From assembly GCA_003476475.1 (NCBI GenBank), contig DMUD01000168.1:1-14216 (forward strand): DNA of 14,216 nucleotides. Direction: 5' to 3'. Origin of the DNA: Cytophagales bacterium (GTDB taxonomy: Bacteria > Bacteroidota > Bacteroidia > Cytophagales > UBA9547). Shown here one piece after another: positions 1 through 7,510 of this stretch; position 1 is the first letter of the stretch, and each line of letters opens with the position of its first letter. The position numbers were made by a program, and so were the translations under genes. The notes under the pieces are model-generated. The model ran no database searches and was not told the DNA's origin. It saw nothing but the letters and a program-made list of their open reading frames with translations.

Positions 1-851
1 TGGCAGCCGTTGGACAAGTGAAACTAATTTCACTATATGCCGAAATTTTCAAAGAATTTGGCCTATTGTGTGCCCAAGTTTTAGTGACCAAAGAAGATTT
101 TAGGGACAGGGGTCACTACTTGAACATGAAAAACTGTTTGGAAGCCCTATTGAAAAACGGCATAGTGCCCGTTGTCAATGAAAACGATGTGGTATCGGTT
201 ACCGAACTGATGTTTACCGACAACGACGAGCTGGCAGGATTGGTTTCGTCGATGTTAGGGGTAGATAGATTGATTATTCTTTCCAACGTGGACGGAATTT
301 TCACGGGAAACCCCAAAGAACCCCATTCCGAACTTATTTCAGAAATTGATTACAAGCAACCAAATCTTGAACAATACATTTCCAAAGAAAAATCGGCATT
401 TGGGCGTGGGGGCATGTTAACCAAAAGCAAAATCGCCCACAAAGTAGCGGGTTTGGGTATACACGTACACATTGCCAATGGCAAAACCGATGGGGTACTT
501 ACCAAAATACTATCGGGAAAAAGAGAGGGTACGCATTTTCTACCGAAGAAAAATGCCTCCACTATCAAAAGATGGGTGGCCAATGCCGAAGGCCTCGCCA
601 AAACTGCGATTGTGATAGACGAAGGCGCTTGCAAAGCCTTGCTTTCCGAAAAACCCACAAGCCTTCTTCCTGTGGGCGTAAAAAACATTGAAGGGTCTTT
701 TTCCAAAGGCGAAATAGTGAAAATCAAAGATTCTAGCGGAAATGTATTGGGTTTGGGCAAAACGCAATTTTCTTCCGACAAACTAGAAGAAATGAAAACC
801 GAAAATCGCCAAAAAGAATTGGTACATTACGATTACCTGTATTTGTACTAA
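1..851 (+). CDS. proB: Glutamate 5-kinase, 5'-truncated by the window edge
   Basis: Glutamate 5-kinase phosphorylates L-glutamate to glutamyl 5-phosphate with ATP, the first step of proline synthesis in the cytoplasm. The reading frame is open from base 3 (codons for A-A-V-G-Q-V), and this AAVGQ segment is internal in the family, so the N-terminal ATP-binding part lies outside the window. The GTG at 18 is an internal valine codon and not the start. Visible amino-acid-kinase motifs are NENDVV (substrate side), TDNDELAG, LSNVDGIF and GRGGMLTKSKIA. A C-terminal PUA domain covers about the last 80 residues, as in the long bacterial form of the enzyme. The stop TAA overlaps the next ATG (TAATG, 849-853), which suggests translational coupling to the ThiF-like gene. 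proA, the usual partner, is not seen downstream; it could lie upstream of the window. Confidence 0.93.
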   Translation, partial: AAVGQVKLISLYAEIFKEFGLLCAQVLVTKEDFRDRGHYLNMKNCLEALLKNGIVPVVNENDVVSVTELMFTDNDELAGLVSSMLGVDRLIILSNVDGIFTGNPKEPHSELISEIDYKQPNLEQYISKEKSAFGRGGMLTKSKIAHKVAGLGIHVHIANGKTDGVLTKILSGKREGTHFLPKKNASTIKRWVANAEGLAKTAIVIDEGACKALLSEKPTSLLPVGVKNIEGSFSKGEIVKIKDSSGNVLGLGKTQFSSDKLEEMKTENRQKELVHYDYLYLY

Positions 852-1909
852 TGTCGCTGAGCATATCTGAAATGGCACAATACCAACGCCAACTTCTTCT
901 GCAAGATTTTGGGTTGAAAGCACAAGAAAGGTTAAAAAACTTTTCGGTACTTGTAATTGGTGCTGGCGGACTTGGCTGTCCGCTTTTGCAATACTTGGCT
1001 GCTGCTGGCATAGGTCGCATAGGAATTGTAGATGGGGACAGGGTGCAGCAAAACAACTTGCATCGCCAAGTTTTATATACCACTGCCGATGTTGGAAAAA
1101 TAAAAAGCGTGGTAGCAGCCCTAAAACTACGCGATATGAACCCCCACATAGTGGTAGAGGAATTTCCTTTTATGTTCGAAAAAGCCAATGCGTTACCACT
1201 TTTGGCTGATTATGACTTATTGATTGACGGCTCCGACAATTTTTCAACTCGCTACTTGTGCAACGATGCCTGTGTCATACTGGACAAACCCTTGGTTTCG
1301 GGTGCCATTTTCATGTATCAAGGTCAGATTTCGGTATTCAATTATCAAAATGGGCCTACTTACAGATGCCTGTTTCCCGAACCTCCCCTTGCGCACGAAA
1401 GACCTTCTTGTAGTGAAATAGGGGTTTTGGGGGTTTTGCCAGGTGTAATAGGAAGCATTATGGCTGCTGAAACCATCAAAATTGCAGCCAAGGTAGGAAC
1501 GCCCCTTTCGGGTATATTGCTAACCTACGATGCGCTAGGCAGCACATTCGATTCATTTACCTTTTCAACAGTACCCGAAAACAAACACATTACTACTTTA
1601 GGCCAATATGATTTTGATTGTGACCTAGAAAGCATGCAAGAAATTTCATGCGATGAACTAAAAACCCATTTTTCCGAATATCTAATTGTCGATGTGCGAG
1701 AAAAAGAGGAATATGCCGTTTTCAATATTGGTGGTATAAACATCCCTCTTTCAGAGTTGGAAAATAAATTGTCCCAAATACCCAAAGAAAAGCCTGTAGT
1801 GGTTCACTGCCAAGGTGGAAGCCGTAGTAGGAAAGCCATTCAAATTTTGAAAAAAAATCACGGGTTCCGAAACTTGATTAACTTATCGAACGGACTTAGA
1901 GATTGGTAA
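851..1909 (+). CDS. ThiF/MoeB/HesA-family E1-like adenylyltransferase with C-terminal rhodanese domain
   Basis: Proteins of this architecture adenylate the C-terminal Gly-Gly of a ubiquitin-like sulfur carrier (ThiS, MoaD or a relative) and, through the rhodanese domain, can pass sulfur to it. The Rossmann ATP-binding motif GAGGLG is at residues 37-42, followed by DGD (61-63), NLHRQ (69-73) and the metal-site DGSDN (126-130). A cysteine lies at 187 in PSCSEIGVLG, the position of MoeB Cys187 and of the E1 cysteine region of Uba4/MOCS3. The rhodanese domain runs from about 267 to 352, with active-site loop CQGGSRS and Cys320. The zinc-site cysteines of MoeB are mostly absent: the first pair reads TYRC and no second CxxC pair is seen. 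No thi, moa or mec gene is in the window, so the partner is unknown and thiF versus moeB cannot be decided. It overlaps proB by one base. Confidence 0.88.
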   Translation: MSLSISEMAQYQRQLLLQDFGLKAQERLKNFSVLVIGAGGLGCPLLQYLAAAGIGRIGIVDGDRVQQNNLHRQVLYTTADVGKIKSVVAALKLRDMNPHIVVEEFPFMFEKANALPLLADYDLLIDGSDNFSTRYLCNDACVILDKPLVSGAIFMYQGQISVFNYQNGPTYRCLFPEPPLAHERPSCSEIGVLGVLPGVIGSIMAAETIKIAAKVGTPLSGILLTYDALGSTFDSFTFSTVPENKHITTLGQYDFDCDLESMQEISCDELKTHFSEYLIVDVREKEEYAVFNIGGINIPLSELENKLSQIPKEKPVVVHCQGGSRSRKAIQILKKNHGFRNLINLSNGLRDW

Positions 1910-1949
1910 AAAGGGTTTGTACCTAGGCAGTCTTTTCTAATATACCAAC

Positions 1950-3029
1950 ATGATTCCTACCACGCAATACATATCAAAAAAAACAAATGTTTTTAAGTGG
2001 GGAATATTTTTTTTCAGCACTATTTGGTCGCTTCTCGCCAAGGCTCAAGACCCTCAGTTCTCGCAATATTACTCCGCACCCTTGTATTTGAATCCCGCTT
2101 TTGCTGGTTCTTCTGGTTGTAGCCGAATAGTAAGTAATTTTCGAAATCAGTGGTTTGCTTTGAACCAGCCTTACAATACGTTTGCTTTCTCTTTCGACCA
2201 CAACTTAGACCGCTACAACAGCGGTGTTGGGGTGCAATTTGTAAGTGACCAAGTGGGTAAAAATGGAATTTCTACCTTGAATGGCTCATTGTTTTATGCT
2301 TACCGTATCGACTTTTCGCCCAAGCACAGTTTGCGTGCCGGTATTCAAGGAGGAATAATGAGCAAACATTTAGACATTCTTCAGCTAACATTTCCCGACC
2401 AGTTTACCAACGACGGCTTTCAAGAAAACACCTCTGGCGACTATGCCAACAAACGGCTCAGAACGTATTTTGCGAGTATATCCAGCGGACTTTTATACTA
2501 TTCATCCAGTTTTTGGTTGGGTTTAGCGGCACACCACCTCAACGAGCCAAACCATAGTTTTTTCACAGAGAAAGGCAACGCACAGCTTCCAGTAAAACTA
2601 TCTCTTCATTCTGGCTATAAATTTTCAGTAAACAAAAAATTGTTACACGGCAAAATGCCTGAAAAAATGAAATACCTAACTCCCACGTTTTTATTTAAGC
2701 ACCAGGGCTCGTTCACTCAGCTAGACTTGGGCATTTACTATAGTTCAACTCCCATTTTTATAGGTTTTTGGTATAGAGGCATACCGTTTTTAAAAAGCAG
2801 TGAAAGTTATACTAATCGCGATGCGTTGGTGATACAAGGAGGCTTTCGTTTCGACAAATTGAATTTGGGATATAGCTTTGACTATACCATGTCGAACTTG
2901 TCGTCTTTTGCAAGAGGTTCACATGAAATTTCCTTGGGATATGTTGTTTGCAGAGGGTACAAAAAACCCAAACAGCGACTACAAAAACTGCCTTGTCCCG
3001 ACTTTTATAACAACGAATTAGCGCGATGA
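1950..3029 (+). CDS. PorP/SprF-family type IX secretion outer-membrane protein
   Basis: Members of the PorP/SprF family are outer-membrane beta-barrel proteins tied to the type IX secretion system and, in gliding relatives, to export and surface anchoring of adhesins. The 359-residue length fits the family. A signal peptide occupies residues 1-32 (lysines, then a W/I/F-rich core, then AKA) with cleavage before QDPQFSQYY. The mature start, with its downstream LNPAFAG, is the signature of the family. The rest alternates aromatic and polar residues as expected for beta strands, for example GSLFYAYRI and LNLGYSFDYTMSN. The ATG is 40 bp after the ThiF-like gene and could be read from the same transcript. 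PorP/SprF paralogues often sit beside large adhesin genes; none is present here, so its cargo is unknown. Its 3' end overlaps the convergent minus-strand gene by 12 bp. Confidence 0.87.
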   Translation: MIPTTQYISKKTNVFKWGIFFFSTIWSLLAKAQDPQFSQYYSAPLYLNPAFAGSSGCSRIVSNFRNQWFALNQPYNTFAFSFDHNLDRYNSGVGVQFVSDQVGKNGISTLNGSLFYAYRIDFSPKHSLRAGIQGGIMSKHLDILQLTFPDQFTNDGFQENTSGDYANKRLRTYFASISSGLLYYSSSFWLGLAAHHLNEPNHSFFTEKGNAQLPVKLSLHSGYKFSVNKKLLHGKMPEKMKYLTPTFLFKHQGSFTQLDLGIYYSSTPIFIGFWYRGIPFLKSSESYTNRDALVIQGGFRFDKLNLGYSFDYTMSNLSSFARGSHEISLGYVVCRGYKKPKQRLQKLPCPDFYNNELAR

Positions 3030-4637
3030 GAGTATTTCACCTTTCGCATCCACCTTCTCGTTTTCCTTCAGCACAAACCTTTGCTTGTCTTTTTTTACGA
3101 TAGTGCCGTCCAACAACACTTTTGTACCCTCTTTAGTGATGATGTCTTTTTCAAGTTTAGTAGGTTTACCATCTATCACCGACCACATTTTACCCATTTT
3201 CATAATATAATATTCATTTGGCAATTGGCCTGGAATTGTCCTTTTTTCTAAAGGAATAAGCTGGCCTTCGAAACTAATGCGGTCTTTTTCTTTCAGCAAA
3301 AACTTGCTGCCATCTGTCTTTAAAACTATTCCATCTGTTTTAACCACCATTTTGTTATTGATATTGTAGTCCTCTTTCAATGTGGCAGGTTTTCCATCTG
3401 TTACTAACCACATTCGACCGTGTAACATTGTGAGATAATTCTTGTCGGAATTCACGCTTTCTTCAGGTTTTTCATCAGGCAATTCGTCGCCCGTTAGGGC
3501 AATTCGCTGTCCTTCGTGCATTAAAATGCGTGAACCGTTTGGCTTCACCACTTGGCCAATCTTCAGAATTTTAGAGCCATTTGTCAAAGTAATGTCGTTG
3601 GTCAAAAGTGAGGTTTCGGCGTCTTTGATAATGAAAACTTTGCCTTGTTTGAATGTCACATGATCCAACACAAAACGGCTTTTCTTATTTTTAGACCCTT
3701 CAGCACATGGTGTAGTGGCAAGCATCAATTTGCCATCTAAACCCACTACATCACCCTCTCTCATGATAAATTTTTGTTGTTTTGTGCCTGTAACGACTAT
3801 CCCATTCACCGTAATGCGTGTAGTATCTAGAACATAATCCTCGTTAAGCACCGTCAACTTTCCGTCTTTTAGCAAATAAAGCAACCCGTCTTTTTTTATG
3901 ATACCATTACTAAATAGCATTTCATTGTTTAGGAACAGTTCACCTTTAGAATTGAGTTTTTCTCCGTTTTTCAAGGAAAAATTGACACCTTCTTTCATGG
4001 TCACAAAACCTTTATCGTTTACTTTCGTGCCATTAGGAAATAAATATTCGCCTTCTATGATTGCCATTTTATTGTTGACAGCCTTAATGACCAATCCGTC
4101 CCGTTTCAACACAAAGGATTCTGGAGACAGGGCTCCATCGGTATTCAAAAAAATTTCACCTTTCAAGGTCAAAACTTCATTTTCTGCAATCTGAATGTAT
4201 TTCCCCGATTTGCCGAAATAGTATTTTCCGTCGGCGGTAAGCCTGTTGGAATCGAGAATATTTTTTTCTACATCTACCGGTCGAAGTTCGCCTGGCAATA
4301 TTTCCAACATTTTACCTTCTCTTTTTATATAGCCCGATAGCATGCGCAAACGGTTTTGTAATATGCCAAAAGAACCGTTTTTCAACATAACTTCACCTTC
4401 TCGAAGCTTGGTTTTCAAACCGTTAGCAAATGTTATATCGCCATATTTACTTATTTTGGCACCATTTGAAAATTCTATTTCGGCTAGAAGCGGACTAGTG
4501 CTTCCATCCTTCTCTATTTTATACGTTTTGCCTTCGCGTAAAATAACGCCATCACGCATTAATTTCTGGTCATTTTGTTGGGCTTTTAAAAGCGTTGCAA
4601 AACCTAAAAAAAGAAAAAATAGCTGGGCTCGTTTCAT
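3018..4637 (-). CDS. Secreted repeat protein with seven DUF6799-like modules
   Basis: This 539-residue protein has an N-terminal signal peptide (MKRAQ then a hydrophobic core, likely cleavage after LLKA, residue 19) and is otherwise built from about seven degenerate modules of 60-70 residues. They lie at about 25-92, 96-162, 175-235, 244-304, 321-385, 400-463 and 474-537. The common pattern is a hydrophobic strand, then DGK-like turn, then L..D..L.NG.K, then DG.V, then a K-rich strand, then L.EG and KG.L. This matches the style of DUF6799 proteins of Bacteroidota, whose function is unknown. The Gly/Asp/Lys-rich beta pattern suggests a repetitive beta fold in the periplasm or at the cell surface (inference). 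The ATG is 45 bp downstream of the PAP2 gene on the same strand, so it may be the third gene of the manC operon. It ends inside the 3' end of the PorP-like gene. Confidence 0.8.
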   Translation of the reverse strand: MKRAQLFFLFLGFATLLKAQQNDQKLMRDGVILREGKTYKIEKDGSTSPLLAEIEFSNGAKISKYGDITFANGLKTKLREGEVMLKNGSFGILQNRLRMLSGYIKREGKMLEILPGELRPVDVEKNILDSNRLTADGKYYFGKSGKYIQIAENEVLTLKGEIFLNTDGALSPESFVLKRDGLVIKAVNNKMAIIEGEYLFPNGTKVNDKGFVTMKEGVNFSLKNGEKLNSKGELFLNNEMLFSNGIIKKDGLLYLLKDGKLTVLNEDYVLDTTRITVNGIVVTGTKQQKFIMREGDVVGLDGKLMLATTPCAEGSKNKKSRFVLDHVTFKQGKVFIIKDAETSLLTNDITLTNGSKILKIGQVVKPNGSRILMHEGQRIALTGDELPDEKPEESVNSDKNYLTMLHGRMWLVTDGKPATLKEDYNINNKMVVKTDGIVLKTDGSKFLLKEKDRISFEGQLIPLEKRTIPGQLPNEYYIMKMGKMWSVIDGKPTKLEKDIITKEGTKVLLDGTIVKKDKQRFVLKENEKVDAKGEILSSR

Positions 4638-4682
4638 GATATTCTATCTGGTTGGTTTTTATCTATTCTATGAAATAATTTT

Positions 4683-5267
4683 TTAAAGTAAATGTGCCCT
4701 AAACAGCCCCCTTTTCTCCAGTTCTTTAACGGCTACCAATACAGCACCTGCAATTGCTGCTCCCAAAACTGCCCCACACAAAATGTCGAGAGGAAAATGC
4801 ACCCCTAGATAAATGCGGCTGAATGAGACCGTGCTTGCCCAAATAAAAAGACCTAAAAAAGACCAATAGGACAGCTTCAGAAAAGAGTAAAGCAAGACCA
4901 ATAAGCAAAAAGTATTGGCTGCATGAGAAGAAACAAAACCATACATTCCGCCTCGATAATCGTTTACTATATGTGTTGTTTGTGCCAATTCAATATCGTG
5001 CGATGGGCGAACACGTTGAATGTTTTTTTTTAGGGCTCCAGATAGTTGGTCGCTCATCGAAATAGCCAAAACAACCGCCAATAAAGGCAATAAAGCCGCT
5101 TTCTTCATCTTTTTGATGAATAAGAACAAAATATACGCATACAAAGGAATCCAAAACCAATCGCTGCTTATATAAAACATGGGCTGGTCGAGCCATGGGC
5201 TATGCAACCCGTTTAGAAGCACAAAAAACTGTCTGTCAAATTCGATAATTTTTTGAAAAATGGTCAT
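4683..5267 (-). CDS. PAP2-superfamily membrane phosphatase
   Basis: Type 2 phosphatidic acid phosphatase family enzyme, an integral inner-membrane protein that removes phosphate from lipid phosphates or diphosphates (phosphatidate, phosphatidylglycerophosphate or undecaprenyl diphosphate in different members). All three motifs are present: KX6RP at K80-P88, SSH at 113-115 (the usual PSGH reads VSSH here) and SRX5HX3D at S150-D161, with catalytic histidines H115 and H157. Five or six hydrophobic segments are visible, including about 38-52, 57-72, 117-130, 136-150 and 160-180. Its length of 194 residues fits small bacterial PAP2 enzymes. The ATG overlaps the stop of manC (ATGA, 5264-5267), a sign of translational coupling. 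The pairing with GDP-mannose synthesis makes a role in recycling undecaprenyl diphosphate during glycan export plausible, but the substrate cannot be read from the sequence. Confidence 0.9.
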   Translation of the reverse strand: MTIFQKIIEFDRQFFVLLNGLHSPWLDQPMFYISSDWFWIPLYAYILFLFIKKMKKAALLPLLAVVLAISMSDQLSGALKKNIQRVRPSHDIELAQTTHIVNDYRGGMYGFVSSHAANTFCLLVLLYSFLKLSYWSFLGLFIWASTVSFSRIYLGVHFPLDILCGAVLGAAIAGAVLVAVKELEKRGLFRAHLL

Positions 5268-6343
5268 ACAAAATCTTCGCCGTAAAATTCTTTAGCGTCG
5301 CCCAAAAACTCCTTTACTCGTTGTTCGCTGTCTTTCTTACAAATCATCAAAACATTTTCATGTTCAGCTACAATCAGGTCTTCCACTCCTTCCATAATGA
5401 CGAGTCTTTCATTGGGTGTGCGCACAATACAGTTTCTGCTTTCATAAAGCAAGTGATTGCCTTTCAACACGTTGCCATTTTCGTCTTTGTCTGAAATATC
5501 GTACAAAGACTTCCAGGTACCCAAATCGCTCCACCCAAAATCACAAAGCAACACATGTACATTTTTGGCTTTCTCCATTATGCCATAATCTATCGAGATG
5601 CCTTTACATAGCGAATAAGTGCTGTCTATAAACTTGGCTTCTTCTGGAGTGTAATACACTTCATTGCCTTGATTGAATAGGTCGGCCATTTCGACAAGGT
5701 GGGCTTCAAAACTATCGATAATAGTTCTTGCATTAAATACAAAAATGCCAGCATTCCATACGAAATCACCACTTTCTATAAATTGTAAAGCAAGTTCCAG
5801 ATTTGGTTTTTCGGTAAAGGTTTTCACCTTGTGCAGTTCGCCATAGCTTTTCCCCAAAAATTGTATGTAGCCGTAACCAGTATCGGGTCTGTGTGGTTTT
5901 ATACCTAGGGTGACGATGAGGGGATTTCGTTCAGTTTCGGAAAGGGACATTTCGATGCATCGCCTGAACTCCTCTTCCTTCATGATGACATGATCAGAAG
6001 GGGCAACCACGATATTGGCCTCAGGATTTTTTTGATAAATTTTATAGGAAGCATAAGCAACACAAGGTGCAGTATTGCGCGCCACAGGTTCCAACAATAT
6101 TTGGTCATCGCTTAGAAGTGGTAGTTGAGCTTTGACCTTATCCTTGTATATTTTATTGGTGACGATGTATATATTTTCCATCGGGCATATTCCCTCGAAA
6201 CGAGCTACCGTTTGCTGTATCATCGTTTGCCCAGTCCCCAATATATCGTGAAATTGCTTAGGATGGTTATTTCGGCTGAATGGCCAAAAGCGGCTACCAA
6301 TGCCTCCGGCCATTATCACCACATACGTATTTTTGTTCTTCAT
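5264..6343 (-). CDS. manC: Mannose-1-phosphate guanylyltransferase (GDP-mannose pyrophosphorylase)
   Basis: Makes GDP-mannose from mannose 1-phosphate and GTP, feeding mannose, fucose and related sugars into surface polysaccharides. The nucleotidyltransferase signature AGGIGSRFWPFSR is at residues 12-24, followed by PKQF (28-31). FTEKPN, FVWNAGIFVFN and GWSDLGTW are the later conserved sites of the GMP/ManC family. At 359 residues it has only the pyrophosphorylase part; the C-terminal mannose-6-phosphate isomerase domain of bifunctional ManC proteins is absent. I chose the ATG at 6341-6343 (MKNKNTYVVIMAGG). The frame stays open nine codons further to a TTG at 6370, but the ATG puts the signature at its usual distance from the N-terminus. 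It is the first gene of a minus-strand set with the PAP2 and repeat-protein genes, and diverges from hemH. The gene symbol follows family usage. Confidence 0.93.
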   Translation of the reverse strand: MKNKNTYVVIMAGGIGSRFWPFSRNNHPKQFHDILGTGQTMIQQTVARFEGICPMENIYIVTNKIYKDKVKAQLPLLSDDQILLEPVARNTAPCVAYASYKIYQKNPEANIVVAPSDHVIMKEEEFRRCIEMSLSETERNPLIVTLGIKPHRPDTGYGYIQFLGKSYGELHKVKTFTEKPNLELALQFIESGDFVWNAGIFVFNARTIIDSFEAHLVEMADLFNQGNEVYYTPEEAKFIDSTYSLCKGISIDYGIMEKAKNVHVLLCDFGWSDLGTWKSLYDISDKDENGNVLKGNHLLYESRNCIVRTPNERLVIMEGVEDLIVAEHENVLMICKKDSEQRVKEFLGDAKEFYGEDFV

Positions 6344-6440
6344 TTTTACTATCAAATCACGAAGATACAAATTTTAAAAGTAGTGATAAGCGATTAACAC
6401 TTGTATTAAACCAAATGCCCTGTAGGACAAACATTTTATC

Positions 6441-6448
6441 TACTTTTG
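6441..6448 (+). promoter_or_regulatory. Candidate -7 element for hemH
   Basis: The sequence TACTTTTG fits the Bacteroidota -7 consensus TAnnTTTG exactly and lies 27 bp before the hemH ATG, which would give a leader of roughly 20 nt. I see no good TTTG/TTG -33 element at the usual distance, so the call rests on the -7 box and its position in the divergent manC-hemH spacer (6344-6475). No equally good box is seen for manC on the other strand. Confidence 0.4.
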
Positions 6449-6475
6449 AGTTAAAATTTTCATTATTCAAGATTC

Positions 6476-7510
6476 ATGCGCAAACCAACCATCGGAGTTC
6501 TTCTGTTGAACTTGGGCACACCCGACAGCCCCTCTACCAGTGATGTAAGAAAATACCTTCGCCAATTCCTGATGGATTGGCGCGTAATTGACATCCCTTT
6601 CCTAAATCGATTTTTACTGGTTAATCTTATCATAGCCCCTTTTCGAGCACCGAAATCGGCAAAGGTGTATAAAGAACTTTGGACCAACGAGGGCTCGCCA
6701 TTAAAAGTATACGGCAACGAAATAACCAAACTATTACAAGAAGCCTTGGGCGACCAATATCTTGTATCGTTGGGCATGCGATATCAAAACCCAAGCACCG
6801 CCGAAGCTTTGGAAAAATTTAAGAACGTGGGTTTGGAAAAAATCATCATCATTCCGCTATATCCCCAATATGCTTCTGCTAGCACAGGTTCCAGTTTGGA
6901 GGAAGCAATGCACATAATAAAGGATTGGGAAATCATACCCGAGCTCCAATTTGTGAGCGAGTATTCGGGCAATGAGCTGATGATCAAGACTTTTGCAGAA
7001 ATTGGCAAAAAGTACATGAAAGAAATCACTTACGACCACTTCCTGTTCAGCTACCATGGTTTGCCAGAAAGACAAATTTTAAAAGGTTCGTGCAACCAAT
7101 ATTGCAAGCTAGGCACTTGTTGTGGCACCTTTCATCAGTACAATCGCCATTGCTATAGGGCGCAGTGTTTCAATACTTCGCGGCTTTTGGCCAAAGAACT
7201 TGGATTGTCAGAAGATGACTACACCGTTTCTTTTCAGTCTCGCCTTGGAAAAACGCCTTGGATAAAACCTTATACTGACGACAAAATTAAAGAGCTGTGT
7301 GCCAAAGGAAAGAAAAAAGTGCTTTGCTTCTCCCCTTCGTTTGTAGCCGACTGCCTAGAAACGACCATCGAAATTGGGGAAGAGTACAAAGAATTGTTTG
7401 AAGAAAACGGCGGAGAACATTGGCAATTGGTAGAGAGTTTGAACAAACATCCACAATGGATTGAATGTTTAAAGCAAATGGTGTTGTTAAGAGTTAGCCC
7501 AACCTCCTAA
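6476..7510 (+). CDS. hemH: Ferrochelatase
   Basis: Inserts Fe(II) into a porphyrin at the end of haem synthesis (protoporphyrin IX in the classical pathway, coproporphyrin III in the alternative one). The family is recognised from LLNLGTPDSP at the N-terminus, MRYQNPS, PLYPQYA, the catalytic FSYHGLPER (H194), SFQSRLGKTPWIKP, and FSPSFVADCLETTIEIGEEY, with E295 as the conserved acidic residue. The length of 344 residues is normal. Between 206 and 231 there are six cysteines (206, 210, 215, 216, 226, 231); some bacterial ferrochelatases carry a [2Fe-2S] cluster, but whether these residues bind one is not known from sequence alone. The ATG at 6476 lies directly before the conserved strand. The gene stands alone on its strand: manC diverges upstream, and the hypothetical gene downstream overlaps its 3' end tail to tail by 17 bp. 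No other haem gene is in the window. Confidence 0.95.
   Translation: MRKPTIGVLLLNLGTPDSPSTSDVRKYLRQFLMDWRVIDIPFLNRFLLVNLIIAPFRAPKSAKVYKELWTNEGSPLKVYGNEITKLLQEALGDQYLVSLGMRYQNPSTAEALEKFKNVGLEKIIIIPLYPQYASASTGSSLEEAMHIIKDWEIIPELQFVSEYSGNELMIKTFAEIGKKYMKEITYDHFLFSYHGLPERQILKGSCNQYCKLGTCCGTFHQYNRHCYRAQCFNTSRLLAKELGLSEDDYTVSFQSRLGKTPWIKPYTDDKIKELCAKGKKKVLCFSPSFVADCLETTIEIGEEYKELFEENGGEHWQLVESLNKHPQWIECLKQMVLLRVSPTS

Noticed and set aside
18..20. GTG as the start codon of glutamate 5-kinase
   Set aside because: The frame is open to the window edge and the residues before it (AAVGQ) belong to the conserved kinase domain; the gene is truncated by the window.
350..781. Minus-strand open frame of 143 codons
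   Set aside because: It is antisense to proB and has a Pro/Ser/Leu-rich shadow composition.
733..1188. Minus-strand open frame of 151 codons
   Set aside because: It lies antisense to the end of proB and the start of the ThiF-like gene, both strongly supported; the protein has no recognisable features.
6344..6370. TTG start giving manC nine extra residues
   Set aside because: The ATG at 6341-6343 places the nucleotidyltransferase signature at the usual distance from the N-terminus; the extra residues have no family support.
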